Source of the DNA: Comamonas sp. lk
GTDB lineage: Bacteria > Pseudomonadota > Gammaproteobacteria > Burkholderiales > Burkholderiaceae_C
Length of the DNA stretch: 64,000 nucleotides
Direction of reading: 5' to 3'
NCBI GenBank assembly: GCA_945925985.1
Contig: CAMELV010000013.1
Span: forward strand, 36,492 to 100,491
Shown here: one piece after another, positions 43,468 to 52,988 of the stretch
Layout of the letters: each line of letters starts with the position of its first letter
Numbering within the stretch: the stretch's first letter is position 1
Made by a program: the position numbers and the translations under genes
Notes under the pieces: generated by a model
What the model was told of the DNA's origin: nothing
What the model saw: the letters and a program-made list of their open reading frames with translations, nothing else
Databases searched by the model: none

Positions 43468-43935
43468 ATGGCAACTGCAAAGAAAGCCCCAGCCAAGACA
43501 GCTGCTCCAGCCAAGAAGGTAGCCCCAGCGACCAAAGCTGCCCCAGCGACCAAAGCTGCGCCAGCGACCAAAGCCGCGCCAGCCACCAAGGCCGCGCCAG
43601 CCAAAAAAGTAGCCACCAAATCTGCACCCGCAAAAGCCCCGGCTAAAAAAGCCGCTCCGGTCGCGAAAGCCGCCCCCGCTAAAAAGCGCGTGGCCAACGC
43701 CGCTTTCATGAAGGCCTTAACCCCTAGCGCCCACCTGGCTGCTGTGGTTGGCGCCAGCCCGCTGCCCCGTACCGAGGTGGTCAGCAAGCTGTGGACTTAC
43801 ATCAAAAAGCACAAACTGCAAGACGCTGTGAACAAGCGCATGATCAACGCTGACGCCAAGCTGAAAGAAGTGTTCGGCAAAGTGCAGGTCTCCATGTTTG
43901 AGATGGCCGGCCTGATCGGCAAGCACCTCAAGTAA
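43468..43935 (+). CDS. SWIB/MDM2-domain protein with histone H1-like N-terminal tail
   Basis: A 155-residue protein. Residues 1-75 are a Lys/Ala/Pro tail made of repeats such as KAAPAT, like histone H1 or bacterial HU-associated tails. Residues about 78-155 form a SWIB domain (KALTPSAHLAAVVGASPLPR, VSKLWTYIKKHKLQD, INADAKLKEVFG, MFEMAGLIGKHLK). Such proteins are chromatin-like DNA-binding proteins in some bacteria including chlamydiae and Burkholderiales; the role is unclear. The ATG at 43468 has AGAAGG ahead. The gene ends in a clear terminator. Confidence 0.88.
   Translation: MATAKKAPAKTAAPAKKVAPATKAAPATKAAPATKAAPATKAAPAKKVATKSAPAKAPAKKAAPVAKAAPAKKRVANAAFMKALTPSAHLAAVVGASPLPRTEVVSKLWTYIKKHKLQDAVNKRMINADAKLKEVFGKVQVSMFEMAGLIGKHLK
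43514..43600 (+). repeat. Tandem 18-bp repeats in the SWIB gene tail
   Basis: An 18-bp unit (GCCCCAGCGACCAAAGCT and close variants) is repeated about four times, encoding A-P-A-T-K-A. It is likely to vary in number between strains through slippage. Confidence 0.75.
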
Positions 43936-43958
43936 GCAGCCCGGCTGCTACGCAGAGA

Positions 43959-43982
43959 GGCCGGCGAGAGCCGGCTTTTTTG
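43959..43982 (+). terminator. Intrinsic terminator of the SWIB gene
   Basis: GCCGGC, a short GAGA loop, and GCCGGC form the stem, followed by TTTTTTG, 24 bases after the stop codon. Confidence 0.9.
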
Positions 43983-44046
43983 TTGCTTTTGCGGCCAGCG
44001 CCGGCTCCGGTTTTGTGCGTGCTACCCATTTGACAAAGGACACTTC

Positions 44047-45597
44047 ATGAATGCCCAATTGCTGGCCCTGTTTGCGGATTGGCGCGCCTTTGAGGCTGCG
44101 CCCCTGCTCAGCGACGGCGTGCCGGACTACCGCGCACCCGCCCTGCAAGAGAAACAGACCAGGCTGCCGGCGTTCCGTCAGCGACTGGCTGCACTGAAGC
44201 CCACCGACTGGCCGGTTCCGGATCAGGTCGACCACTGGCTGCTGCGCGCCGAAATGAACGGGCTCGATTTCAACCTGCGGGTCCTGCAACCCTGGGCCCG
44301 AGACCCTGCCTTCTACCGCTCCATCTGGCGCGAGCAGAGTGACACCCCCGACCACGAGGGCCCCTGCCACCATGCCTTGGTCGAGCTCTGGACCTACTCC
44401 TTCCCACTCAGCCTCGCCGACTCGGCACGACTCGCCAGAGCGCTGCGCACCATCGCGCCACTTTTGACCCAGGCGCGTGACAACCTGACAGGCAACGCCA
44501 AGGACCTGTGGCTGGGTGGCATCTATGTGTTCCGCAACCAGCTCGGAGACCTAGACGCGCTGGCCACCCAAACTGCCCCGGCGACGCCAGAGCTCGACAC
44601 GGCGATCGGGCAGGCGCGGGCGGCGACCCTGGCCTTCGCCGACTGGCTGGCGCTGCAAGGTGCCGGCAAAACCGGTCTATCCGGCCTGGGCCGGGAAGCC
44701 TACAGTTGGAGCCAGCGCCATGTTCATCTGGTGCCGATGACCTGGGACGAGGAAGTGGCGCTGCTGGAGCGCGAACTGGCCCGGGCGCAGGCGTCGCTCA
44801 GGCTGGAAGAACACCGCAATCGCCACCTGCCGCCGCTGGTGGTGATCAACAGCCCCGAGGACTACGACCGCAGGGCGGCAGAGAGCGTTGCAAAGTACAT
44901 GGCCTTTTTGCGCGACCAGCACATCCTGCACGTCCAGGACTACATGGCGCCAGCCCTGAGCGCGCATGTCGGGCGCTATTTTCCAGAAGAGAGTCGTCAT
45001 TTCTTTGCGATAGCTCGGCAGCACGAGCCCATGGCGCTGTGGTGCCACTGGTACCACTGGTTCGAGCTGGCGCAGATGAGCGAATCCCCGCACCCCAGCC
45101 GGGTACGCCGTGGCGCCCTGCTCTACAACATCTTTGACAGCCGCGCCGAGGGCCTGGCTACCGCGATGGAGGAGTTGATGATGCAGGCTGGCCTGTACGA
45201 CGACAACCCGCGCTCGCGCGAGGTGGTGTGGATTCTGCTGGCGCAACGGGCGGCGCGGGGCCTGGCATCGCTGTTCTTGCATGCCAACGAATTCACAATG
45301 CAGCAGGCGATGGATTTCCAGGTGGCCCACACGCCGCGCGGCTGGATGCGGGCCGACCTTCCCCTGCTGCAGTTCGAACAACACCTGTACTTGCGCCAAC
45401 CCGGCTATGGCAGCAGTTACATCACAGGCAAGGCCCTGCTTGATCGCCTGCTGGCCGACTACGCCAGCCAGCGGGGTGACGCCTTTGCAATTGCCGATTT
45501 TTTTACGGATGTGGGCGCCGCCGGCATCATTCCGTGGCCGCTGGTGCGGTGGGAACTGACCGGGCTGGATGACCAACTGCAACGTGATGTCGCGTGA
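44047..45597 (+). CDS. DUF885-like protein, atypical active-site region
   Basis: A 516-residue soluble protein with the overall layout of DUF885 (M2-type helical proteins): a helical N-terminal half (WLLRAEMNGLDFNLRVLQPW), and a C-terminal half with RAEGLATAMEELMMQAGLYD, EFTMQQAMDFQVAHTPRGWM and RQPGYGSSYITGKALL. Canonical DUF885 peptidases carry a zinc-type HExxH-like motif (HEGxPGHH) before the EGW segment; here the corresponding stretch reads CHWYHWFELAQM, so metal binding may be changed or lost. It lies 41 bases before dppB, so a link to peptide uptake is plausible. No signal peptide is seen. Confidence 0.65.
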   Translation: MNAQLLALFADWRAFEAAPLLSDGVPDYRAPALQEKQTRLPAFRQRLAALKPTDWPVPDQVDHWLLRAEMNGLDFNLRVLQPWARDPAFYRSIWREQSDTPDHEGPCHHALVELWTYSFPLSLADSARLARALRTIAPLLTQARDNLTGNAKDLWLGGIYVFRNQLGDLDALATQTAPATPELDTAIGQARAATLAFADWLALQGAGKTGLSGLGREAYSWSQRHVHLVPMTWDEEVALLERELARAQASLRLEEHRNRHLPPLVVINSPEDYDRRAAESVAKYMAFLRDQHILHVQDYMAPALSAHVGRYFPEESRHFFAIARQHEPMALWCHWYHWFELAQMSESPHPSRVRRGALLYNIFDSRAEGLATAMEELMMQAGLYDDNPRSREVVWILLAQRAARGLASLFLHANEFTMQQAMDFQVAHTPRGWMRADLPLLQFEQHLYLRQPGYGSSYITGKALLDRLLADYASQRGDAFAIADFFTDVGAAGIIPWPLVRWELTGLDDQLQRDVA

Positions 45598-45638
45598 TCC
45601 GGCCTGAGTAGAATGCTTGACGCCCATACAGTGATCCC

Positions 45639-46649
45639 TTGTTACGCTTTCTCCTAACCCGTCTTAGCCTGATCGTCCCGACTTTTCTCGGAATGACAAT
45701 GTTGGCGTTTTTTCTGATCCGCCTGGTCCCGGGCGATCCGATCGAAACCCTGGCCGGTGAACGCGGCATCGACCCGGTGCGGCACGCGGAGCTGCTCAAG
45801 GCCTACGGCTTAGACCAACCCGTGCTGGTGCAGTACGGCATTTATATCGGCCGCGTGTTGCAGGGCGACCTGGGCAAGTCCATCATCACCCATGAGCCAG
45901 TGCTGAATGAGTTTTTGGCGCTGTTTCCAGCCACCATCGAATTGGCCCTCTGCGCCATGGTGTTTGGCCTGCTGCTGGGCATTCCGGCAGGCATCCTGGC
46001 GGCGGTCAAGCGCAATTCCATCCTAGACCATGGTGTGATGGGCGTATCGCTCACCGGCTACTCAATGCCCATTTTCTGGTGGGGACTGCTGCTGATCCTG
46101 CTGTTTTCGGTGGGGCTGGACCTGACGCCGGTGTCGGGCCGGCTAGACGTCAAATATTTCATTGAGCCGACCACCGGTTTTATGCTGATCGACTCGCTGC
46201 TGTCCAAAGACAAGGGCGCCTTTTGGTCGACCGTGGCGCACCTGATCTTGCCGACCATCGTGCTGGGCACCCACCCTCTGGCGGTGATCGCGCGCATGAC
46301 CCGCTCCGCCATGCTGGAGGTGCTGGGCGAAGACTACATCCGCACCGCCCGTGCTAAGGGTCTGTCTAATTTGCGCGTGGTGTCCTTGCATGCGCTGCGC
46401 AATGCGCTCATTCCGGTGGTGACCGTGATCGGCCTGCAGGTGGGCGTGCTGTTTACGGGGGCCATCCTGACTGAGACCATTTTTTCCTGGCCGGGCGTGG
46501 GCAAGTGGTTGATCGAGGCCATCAGCCGCCGCGATTACCCGGTGCTGCAGGGCGGCATGCTGCTGCTGGGTGTCGTTGTGATGCTGGTCAACCTGATGGT
46601 TGACCTCACCTACGGCATCATCAACCCGCGCATTCGGCACCAGTCATGA
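45639..46649 (+). CDS. dppB: Dipeptide/oligopeptide ABC transporter permease DppB
   Basis: A 336-residue permease. It opens MLRFLLTRLSLIVPTFLGMT (from a TTG start with a weak RBS), followed by the typical FFLIRLVPGDPIETLAGERG, and ends with the EAA-type loop DYIRTARAKGLSNLRVVSLH and IFSWPGVGKWLIEAI. Six membrane segments are visible. It overlaps dppC by four bases (ATGA). With dppCDFA it forms a complete importer for di- or oligopeptides. Confidence 0.93.
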   Translation: MLRFLLTRLSLIVPTFLGMTMLAFFLIRLVPGDPIETLAGERGIDPVRHAELLKAYGLDQPVLVQYGIYIGRVLQGDLGKSIITHEPVLNEFLALFPATIELALCAMVFGLLLGIPAGILAAVKRNSILDHGVMGVSLTGYSMPIFWWGLLLILLFSVGLDLTPVSGRLDVKYFIEPTTGFMLIDSLLSKDKGAFWSTVAHLILPTIVLGTHPLAVIARMTRSAMLEVLGEDYIRTARAKGLSNLRVVSLHALRNALIPVVTVIGLQVGVLFTGAILTETIFSWPGVGKWLIEAISRRDYPVLQGGMLLLGVVVMLVNLMVDLTYGIINPRIRHQS

Positions 46650-47545
46650 GTAACAGCGTCGCCGCCACCGTCACCCCAGCTGCGCCAGCCCAGCCGTTGC
46701 GCGAGTTCTGGAGCGACTTCAGTGCCAACCGTGGCGCGTTGGCAGGTTTACTCATCGTGCTGCTGGTCTTGCTGACCGCTCTGTTTGCACCGCTGCTGGC
46801 ACCGCATGCGCCCGAACTGACCAACAACACCGTCTTTCTCAAGCCGCCGTTCTGGCAGGCTGGCGGCTCCATCAGCTACCCCCTTGGTACCGATGCGATT
46901 GGCCGTGACATCCTGTCCCGCCTGATCTATGGCGCCCGGCTGTCACTGGTGATTGGGCTGGCGGTGGTGGCCCTGTCGGTGGTGGTTGGCACGGTGCTGG
47001 GGATGGCCGCCGGTTATTTTCGCGGCGTCTTCGAGATTGCCGTGATGCGGCTGATGGACATCATCCTGACCCTGCCCAGCCTGCTGTTGGCGATTGTGAT
47101 CGTGGCGATTCTCGGGCCTGGCCTCATGAACGCCATGCTGGCGGTGGCGATCGTGGTGCTGCCCCACTATGTGCGCATCACCCGGGCGGCAGTGATCTCC
47201 GAGATGTCGCGCGACTACGTCACCGCCGCCCGCATGAACGGCGCCGGGCACCTGCGTCTGATGTTCAACGAGGTGCTACCCAACTGCATGGCGCCACTGA
47301 TTGTCCAGGCCTCGCTCGGTATTTCGACCGCGATCCTGGACGCCGCGGCGCTGGGATTCCTGGGTTTGGGCGCTCAGCCGCCTTCACCCGAATGGGGAAC
47401 CATGCTGGCAGACGCCCGCGAATTCGTGATGCGTGCCTGGTGGGTGGTCACCTTCCCCGGGCTGGCGATTTTGATCACGGTGCTGGCTTTCAACCTGCTT
47501 GGCGACGGTCTGCGTGACGCCTTAGACCCCAAACTCAAACGCTGA
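46646..47545 (+). CDS. dppC: Dipeptide/oligopeptide ABC transporter permease DppC
   Basis: A 299-residue permease. The N-terminal REFWSDFSANRGALAGLLIV segment is followed by the conserved LGTDAIGRDILSRLIYGAR, and the coupling motif SRDYVTAARMNGAGHLRLMF. Late text GFLGLGAQPPSPEWGTMLAD is a DppC hallmark. The ATG overlaps the dppB stop. It lies 21 bases before dppD. Confidence 0.95.
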   Translation: MSNSVAATVTPAAPAQPLREFWSDFSANRGALAGLLIVLLVLLTALFAPLLAPHAPELTNNTVFLKPPFWQAGGSISYPLGTDAIGRDILSRLIYGARLSLVIGLAVVALSVVVGTVLGMAAGYFRGVFEIAVMRLMDIILTLPSLLLAIVIVAILGPGLMNAMLAVAIVVLPHYVRITRAAVISEMSRDYVTAARMNGAGHLRLMFNEVLPNCMAPLIVQASLGISTAILDAAALGFLGLGAQPPSPEWGTMLADAREFVMRAWWVVTFPGLAILITVLAFNLLGDGLRDALDPKLKR

Positions 47546-47566
47546 CCCAAACGCTGAAGCCCCACC

Positions 47567-48559
47567 ATGGCCCTGCTCGAAATCGAAAACCTGTCCGTCG
47601 AGTTCCCCTCGCGCAGCAGCGTGCTGCATGCCGTAGAAGGCGTCAGCCTGTCGCTGGATGCGGGTGATGTGCTGGGCATCGTTGGCGAGTCAGGCTCGGG
47701 CAAGAGCGTGACCATGATGGCGTTGATGGGCCTGGTGCCCTACCCCGGGCGCGTCACGGCCAGCAAGATGCGCTTTGATGGCCACGACCTGATGGGCCTG
47801 TCCACGAAAGAACGCAACCGCCTGACCGGCAAAGATGTGGCCATGATTTTTCAGGAACCGACCACCAGCCTGAATCCCTGTTTTTCGGTCGGTTTTCAAT
47901 TGGCAGAAACCCTCAGGGTCCACCTCGGCATGGACAACAAGGCGGCAAAGCGCCGCTCCATCGAGCTGTTGGAGCAGGTGGGTATGTCGGATCCGGAGAC
48001 TCGCCTGAAGGCCTACCCGCACCAATTGTCGGGTGGCATGAACCAGCGGGTCATGATTGCCATGGCCATCGCCTGCAACCCTAAGTTGCTGATTGCCGAT
48101 GAACCCACCACCGCGCTTGACGTCACCATCCAGGCGCAAATCCTCGATCTGCTGCGCAGCCTGCAACGCGAGCGCGGCATGGCGCTGGTGCTGATTACCC
48201 ACAACATGGGCGTGGTGTCAGACATGGCGCAACGGGTGGCCGTGATGTACGCCGGCCAAATCATGGAGCAGCAGCCCGCACAAGCCCTATTCCAGCGGCC
48301 GCGCCATCCCTACACCGAAGCCCTGATGGCCGCACTGCCCGAGCGCAGCGACGGCAGTGCCCGGCTTGCGACCATTCCTGGCATGGTCCCGGGCCTGTAC
48401 GACAGGCCCAAAGCTTGCCTGTTTGCCCCGCGTTGCAGCTACGCCGACGACGACTGCCGCAGCCAACGCCCGAGCCTGGTCGGCGGCCTGCAAGCTGCGG
48501 TCCGCTGCCACCACCCCTTGAGCCTAAGCGGCCAGCCCAACGTGGGAGCGCTTGCATGA
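47567..48559 (+). CDS. dppD: Dipeptide/oligopeptide ABC transporter ATPase DppD
   Basis: A 330-residue ATPase. Walker A is [10 protein letters not shown], the Q loop is [11 protein letters not shown], the signature is [16 protein letters not shown], and Walker B is [16 protein letters not shown]. The C-terminal extension includes the Cys-containing oligopeptide-type tail ([20 protein letters not shown]). It overlaps dppF by four bases. Confidence 0.95.
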   Translation: MALLEIENLSVEFPSRSSVLHAVEGVSLSLDAGDVLGIVGESGSGKSVTMMALMGLVPYPGRVTASKMRFDGHDLMGLSTKERNRLTGKDVAMIFQEPTTSLNPCFSVGFQLAETLRVHLGMDNKAAKRRSIELLEQVGMSDPETRLKAYPHQLSGGMNQRVMIAMAIACNPKLLIADEPTTALDVTIQAQILDLLRSLQRERGMALVLITHNMGVVSDMAQRVAVMYAGQIMEQQPAQALFQRPRHPYTEALMAALPERSDGSARLATIPGMVPGLYDRPKACLFAPRCSYADDDCRSQRPSLVGGLQAAVRCHHPLSLSGQPNVGALA

Positions 48560-49548
48560 CCTCTGTGGTTGAAGCGCATGACTTGCGCCAGGTCTACCGC
48601 ATTGGCGGCGGCCTGTTCCGGCAGCCGGACCAGCTCCACGCCGTGGCGGGCGTGTCTTTTTCAATACAGCCAGGCCGCACGCTGGCCGTGGTGGGGGAGT
48701 CGGGCTGCGGCAAATCGACCCTGGCACGCATGGTGGCCTTGATTGAAGCGCCGACGAGTGGTCGACTTGCCCTGGGCGGTGTGGACGTGCTCAGTGCTGC
48801 GCCACAGCAACGTCGCGAACTGCGCCAAGCGGTGCAGTTGGTGTTCCAGAACCCCTATGGCTCACTCAACCCGCGCAAAAAGGTGGGTGCCATTCTGGAA
48901 GGGCCGCTCGAGATCAATACCCGACTCGAGGCCCCGGAGCGCTCGCAACAGGCGCGCGCCATGCTGGCCCTGGTGGGCCTGCGACCCGAACACTATGACC
49001 GTTACCCGCATATGTTTTCGGGCGGCCAGCGCCAGCGCATAGCCATCGCTCGTGCGCTGATGCTCAAGCCTAAACTGGTGGTGGCCGACGAGCCTGTTTC
49101 GGCGCTTGATGTGTCCATCCAGGCCCAGGTGCTCAACCTGCTGGCCGACCTGCAAGCCGAGCTTGGCCTGGCCTACCTGTTCATCTCGCATGACCTTGGC
49201 GTGGTGCGCCATATCGCCCACGATGTGCTGGTGATGTACCTCGGTCAGACCGTAGAGCAGGGCGACAAGGGCCGCATTTTTGCCCAACCGCTGCACCCCT
49301 ACACCCGGGCCCTGCTGGGCGCCACGCCGGGGCTGGTAGGCAGCGGTGCGGCCGTAACGCGAACAGTGCTCAAGGGCGAGTTGCCCTCGCCCCTGAATCC
49401 GCCACCGGGCTGCGTGTTTTCCACCCGCTGTCCCCAGGCCACCGAGCGCTGCCGCGTTGAGCGCCCGGCCTTGCGCGAACTTGCCGGGCGGCTGTTGGCT
49501 TGCCATCTGGCCGAACAATTTGTCGAACCCGCTGCGCCGCAGCATTAA
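48556..49548 (+). CDS. dppF: Dipeptide/oligopeptide ABC transporter ATPase DppF
   Basis: A 330-residue ATPase. Walker A is [13 protein letters not shown], the Q loop [14 protein letters not shown], the signature [16 protein letters not shown], and Walker [16 protein letters not shown]. The Cys-rich tail [15 protein letters not shown] is conserved in the pair. The ATG at 48556 sits in the dppD stop (ATGA); the longer frame is antisense-free overlap and was not used. dppA follows after 19 bases. Confidence 0.95.
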   Translation: MTSVVEAHDLRQVYRIGGGLFRQPDQLHAVAGVSFSIQPGRTLAVVGESGCGKSTLARMVALIEAPTSGRLALGGVDVLSAAPQQRRELRQAVQLVFQNPYGSLNPRKKVGAILEGPLEINTRLEAPERSQQARAMLALVGLRPEHYDRYPHMFSGGQRQRIAIARALMLKPKLVVADEPVSALDVSIQAQVLNLLADLQAELGLAYLFISHDLGVVRHIAHDVLVMYLGQTVEQGDKGRIFAQPLHPYTRALLGATPGLVGSGAAVTRTVLKGELPSPLNPPPGCVFSTRCPQATERCRVERPALRELAGRLLACHLAEQFVEPAAPQH

Positions 49549-49567
49549 CCCCAGAGGAGTCTTCACG

Positions 49568-51199
49568 ATGACGCAATCCCCCAAGCTCGCCCGCCGCATG
49601 CGACCCAGCAAGAGCGCCCTGCTCTGCGCCCTGGCGCTGCCGGCCCTGCTGGCACTGGCACCGGCCTCAGCCAAAACTCTGGTGTACTGCTCAGAAGGCA
49701 GTCCCGAGAATTTTTCACCCAGCATCAACACCACGGGGACCTCATTTGACGCCCTGTCGCCCATCTACAGCCGCCTGGTTGAATTTGAGCGCGGCGGCAC
49801 TGCCGTGGTACCGGGTCTGGCTGAACGCTGGACCGTCACCCCTGACGGCAAGGAATACACCTTCTTCTTGCGCAAGGGCGTCAAGTGGCACAGCAACAAA
49901 AACTTCAAGCCCACGCGCGACATGAACGCCGATGACATCATTTTTGCCATCGAACGCCAGTGGAAAGAAAACCACCCTTACTTCAAGGTCACCAGCTCCA
50001 ACCACTCCTACTTCATGGGCATGGGCATGGACAAGCAGATCAAATCGGTCGACAAGATTGATGCGATGACCCTCAAAATCACCCTGAACAAGCCCGAGGC
50101 GCCGTTCCTGTCGGGTTGGGCCATGGAGTACGCCGGCATTCAGTCCAAGGAGTACGCCGACGCCATGCTCAAGGCCGGTACGCCCGAGAAAATCGACCAG
50201 GAGCCGATCGGCACCGGCCCGTTCTACCTTGTGCAGTACCAGAAAGATGCGGTCATCCGCTACAAGGCCTTCCCCGAGTTTTACGCTGGCAAGGCCAAGA
50301 TTGACGACTTGGTGTACGCCATCACGACCGATGCCTCGGTTCGCTGGGCCAAGCTGCAAAAGGGCGAGTGCCACATCATGCCCTACCCCAACCCGGCCGA
50401 CCTGGACGCCATGCGAAAGGACCCCAAGGTCTCTGTGCTGGAGCAGCCGGGCCTGAACGTGGGCTACTTGGCCTACAACACCACGAAAAAGCCGTTTGAT
50501 GACGTGCGGGTGCGCAAGGCCATCAACATGGCGATCAACAAGCAGGCCATCATCGATGCGGTCTACCTGAGCACCGGTGTTGCGGCCAAAAACCCGATCC
50601 CGCCAACCCAGTGGTCCTACAACGACGCCATCAAAGACGACGCGTTTGACCCGGCTGCCGCACAGAAGCTGCTCGCCGCTGCTGGCCTGCCCAATGGTTT
50701 CACCACCGACCTGTGGGCGATGCCTGTGCAGCGCCCTTACAACCCGAACGCCAAGCGCATTGCTGAGCTGATGCAAGCCGATTTGGCCAAGATTGGCGTC
50801 AAGGCCGAGATCAAGAGCTTTGAATGGGGCGAGTACCGCAAGCGCTTGCAGGCGGGCGAACACCAGATGGGCATGCTGGGTTGGACGGGTGACAACGGTG
50901 ACCCGGATAACTTTTTGCACACCCTGCTGGGCTGCGACGCCGCCAAGACCGGTGGCAGCAATGTGGCCAAGTTCTGCTTCCAGCCCTTCGAAGACCTGGT
51001 GCTCAAAGCCAAGACCATCACCGACCCGACCGCCCGCGGCAAGTTGTACGAGCAGGCGCAGGTGATCTTCAAGGAACAGGCGCCCTGGTTCACCATCGCC
51101 CACGCTGTGCAGCTCAAGCCGGTGCGCAAAGAAGTGATCGACTTCAAGCTCAGCCCGTTTGGCCGCCACAATTTCTACGGCGTTGACATCAAGGAGTGA
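49568..51199 (+). CDS. dppA: Dipeptide-binding periplasmic protein DppA
   Basis: A 543-residue class C solute-binding protein. The signal peptide has KSALLCALALPALLALAPAS with cleavage near ASA-K. The mature part begins TLVYCSEGSPENFSPSINTT, the DppA pattern, with WHSNKNFKPTRDMNADDIIF and PIGTGPFYLVQYQKDAVIRY. It is the last gene of the cluster rather than the first. GAGGAG stands 9 bases ahead of the ATG. Highly expressed as usual for such proteins, probably. Confidence 0.95.
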   Translation: MTQSPKLARRMRPSKSALLCALALPALLALAPASAKTLVYCSEGSPENFSPSINTTGTSFDALSPIYSRLVEFERGGTAVVPGLAERWTVTPDGKEYTFFLRKGVKWHSNKNFKPTRDMNADDIIFAIERQWKENHPYFKVTSSNHSYFMGMGMDKQIKSVDKIDAMTLKITLNKPEAPFLSGWAMEYAGIQSKEYADAMLKAGTPEKIDQEPIGTGPFYLVQYQKDAVIRYKAFPEFYAGKAKIDDLVYAITTDASVRWAKLQKGECHIMPYPNPADLDAMRKDPKVSVLEQPGLNVGYLAYNTTKKPFDDVRVRKAINMAINKQAIIDAVYLSTGVAAKNPIPPTQWSYNDAIKDDAFDPAAAQKLLAAAGLPNGFTTDLWAMPVQRPYNPNAKRIAELMQADLAKIGVKAEIKSFEWGEYRKRLQAGEHQMGMLGWTGDNGDPDNFLHTLLGCDAAKTGGSNVAKFCFQPFEDLVLKAKTITDPTARGKLYEQAQVIFKEQAPWFTIAHAVQLKPVRKEVIDFKLSPFGRHNFYGVDIKE

Positions 51200-51200
51200 G

Positions 51201-51257
51201 AAATAGCACTCTAGCCCTTGTCAGGCCTGGTCCAACAGCTACATTTTTGGTAGCAAA
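51201..51257. repeat. Second-family repeat between dppA and the acetolactate-synthase-like gene
   Basis: AAATAGCACTCTAGCCCTTG, then TCAGGCCTGGTCCAACAGC, then TACATTTTTGGTAGC. It starts just after the dppA stop codon and reaches into the 3' end of the converging gene, encoding its last residues (LLPKM). Confidence 0.65.
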
Positions 51258-52969
51258 GACGCCAAGGCCTTATCCCGTATCGCCGACAGCGTGCCGCGGG
51301 TGCTGATGACCTCGGGGTCCAGCATCACCTCGATCAGGCTGCCCTGCGACCGCGCCAAGGCCGCCAGCAGGGCTGGCTCAAACTCGTCGGTGCGGGTAAT
51401 GCGCTGCGCGGCATAGCCATAGGCCTGGGCCAGTGCCACAAAATCGGGGTTTTTAAGACCGGTGCCGGCCACATGGGCGGGGTACTCGCGCTCCTGGTGC
51501 ATTCGGATCGTGCCGAACATGCTGTTGTTGAGCAGCACGATGATGGTTTTGGCACCGTATTGGACCGCCGTGGCCAGCTCCTGGCCATTCATCAAAAAAT
51601 CGCCATCGCCCGCCATGGTGAATGCCAGTCGGCCGGTGGTGATGGCTGCGGCGATCCCGGCGGGCACACCGTAGCCCATGGCGCCATTGGTCGGGGCCAG
51701 TTGGGTCTTGCAGCCCTTGGCCAGGCCATGGTGACGGTAAAAGCGGTGCACCCAGCTGGCAAAATTGCCAGCGCCATTGGTCAGCACGGCATCGGCTGGC
51801 AAATGCGTCTGCAGACATGCCACTATGGCTGGCATGTCAATCAGACCGGGCAGTGGCTGTGGCTCCAGGTTAGCCAGGTAGTCGGCATGGCAGGCCGCAC
51901 TCCAGTCGGCCCAGGGCAGTGTCACTGGCGCGGTCAGCACCTCCAGCGAGCGAGCGGCGGCATTCATGGTAGCGTTGATGGCCAAGTCTGCATGGTAGAC
52001 CCGGTGCAGTTCCTCTGCGCTGGCGTGAATGTGCACCAGCGTCTGGCGCGGCCGGGGCACCTCGAACAGGGTGTAGCCGCCGCTGGTCATCTCGCCCAGG
52101 CGCGGCCCGATCGCCAGAATCAGGTCGCTGGCGCGGATGCGCTCGGCCAATTTGGGGTTGATGCCGATGCCCACATCACCGGCATACAGCGGATGGTGGT
52201 TGTCAAAGGTATCTTGAAAGCGAAAGGCGTTGCCCACCGGCAGGCACCAGTTCTCGGCAAAGCGCTGCAGCGCCTGCGCCGCCTGCACCGTCCAGCCGCC
52301 GCCGCCCGCAATCACCATGGGGCGCTCTGCTTTCAGGAGCAGTTCACGCAAGGTACGCAAAGCGCCCGGGTCGCTCCAGGCCTCAACCGGGGCCAGGCGG
52401 GGTAATCCTTGCGGCGTCAGGCCCGTGACCGGGTGAGCCACCACAGCCTGGGTCAGCATGTCTTCGGGCAGCACGACCACCACCGGGCCGGGGCGGCCGT
52501 TCATGGCGGTGGCAAAGGCACGGGCGACGTATTCCGGGATTCGGCGCACATCGTCAATCCGCTCCACCCGCTTGGCAAAGCCCTTGGTGCTGGGGCCGAA
52601 AAAACTCAGGTAATCGACCTCCTGAAAGGCTTCGCGGTCCCGTGTGTCGCTCGCCACGTCGCCGACAAACAGCACCATGGGCGTAGAGTCTTGGAACGCG
52701 GTGTGCACACCGATCGAGGCGTTGGTAGCGCCCGGGCCACGGGTCACAAAACACACGCCAGGACGGCCTGTTAATTTGCCATGGGCCTCCGCCATGAAGG
52801 CGGCGCCGCCCTCCTGCCGGTTGATGATGAAGCGAATCTGGTCGGCGTGACGGTGAAAGCCGTCCAGCACGGCCAGATAGCTCTCGCCCGGTACACCAAA
52901 CGCATGTGTGACACCCTGCGCCACCAGGCACTCGACCAACAGGTGGCCGCCGATTGTTTGACTGTTCAT
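51239..52969 (-). CDS. Thiamine-diphosphate enzyme, acetolactate-synthase-like
   Basis: A 576-residue ThDP enzyme with the three domains of the acetohydroxyacid synthase group: an N-terminal PYR domain (HAFGVPGESYLAVLDGFHRH, and RQEGGAAFMAEAHGKLTG with catalytic Glu), a central domain, and a C-terminal PP domain with the ThDP motif GDGDFLMNGQELATAVQYG and LNNSMFGTIRMHQ. No regulatory subunit gene is nearby and it differs from IlvB in context, so the true substrate is open (oxoacid ligation or decarboxylation). The ATG at 52969 (MNSQTIGGHLLVECL) was chosen. Its last five codons derive from a repeat. Confidence 0.82.
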   Translation of the reverse strand: MNSQTIGGHLLVECLVAQGVTHAFGVPGESYLAVLDGFHRHADQIRFIINRQEGGAAFMAEAHGKLTGRPGVCFVTRGPGATNASIGVHTAFQDSTPMVLFVGDVASDTRDREAFQEVDYLSFFGPSTKGFAKRVERIDDVRRIPEYVARAFATAMNGRPGPVVVVLPEDMLTQAVVAHPVTGLTPQGLPRLAPVEAWSDPGALRTLRELLLKAERPMVIAGGGGWTVQAAQALQRFAENWCLPVGNAFRFQDTFDNHHPLYAGDVGIGINPKLAERIRASDLILAIGPRLGEMTSGGYTLFEVPRPRQTLVHIHASAEELHRVYHADLAINATMNAAARSLEVLTAPVTLPWADWSAACHADYLANLEPQPLPGLIDMPAIVACLQTHLPADAVLTNGAGNFASWVHRFYRHHGLAKGCKTQLAPTNGAMGYGVPAGIAAAITTGRLAFTMAGDGDFLMNGQELATAVQYGAKTIIVLLNNSMFGTIRMHQEREYPAHVAGTGLKNPDFVALAQAYGYAAQRITRTDEFEPALLAALARSQGSLIEVMLDPEVISTRGTLSAIRDKALASLLPKM

Positions 52970-52988
52970 GGGCGCATTATGGCGATCT

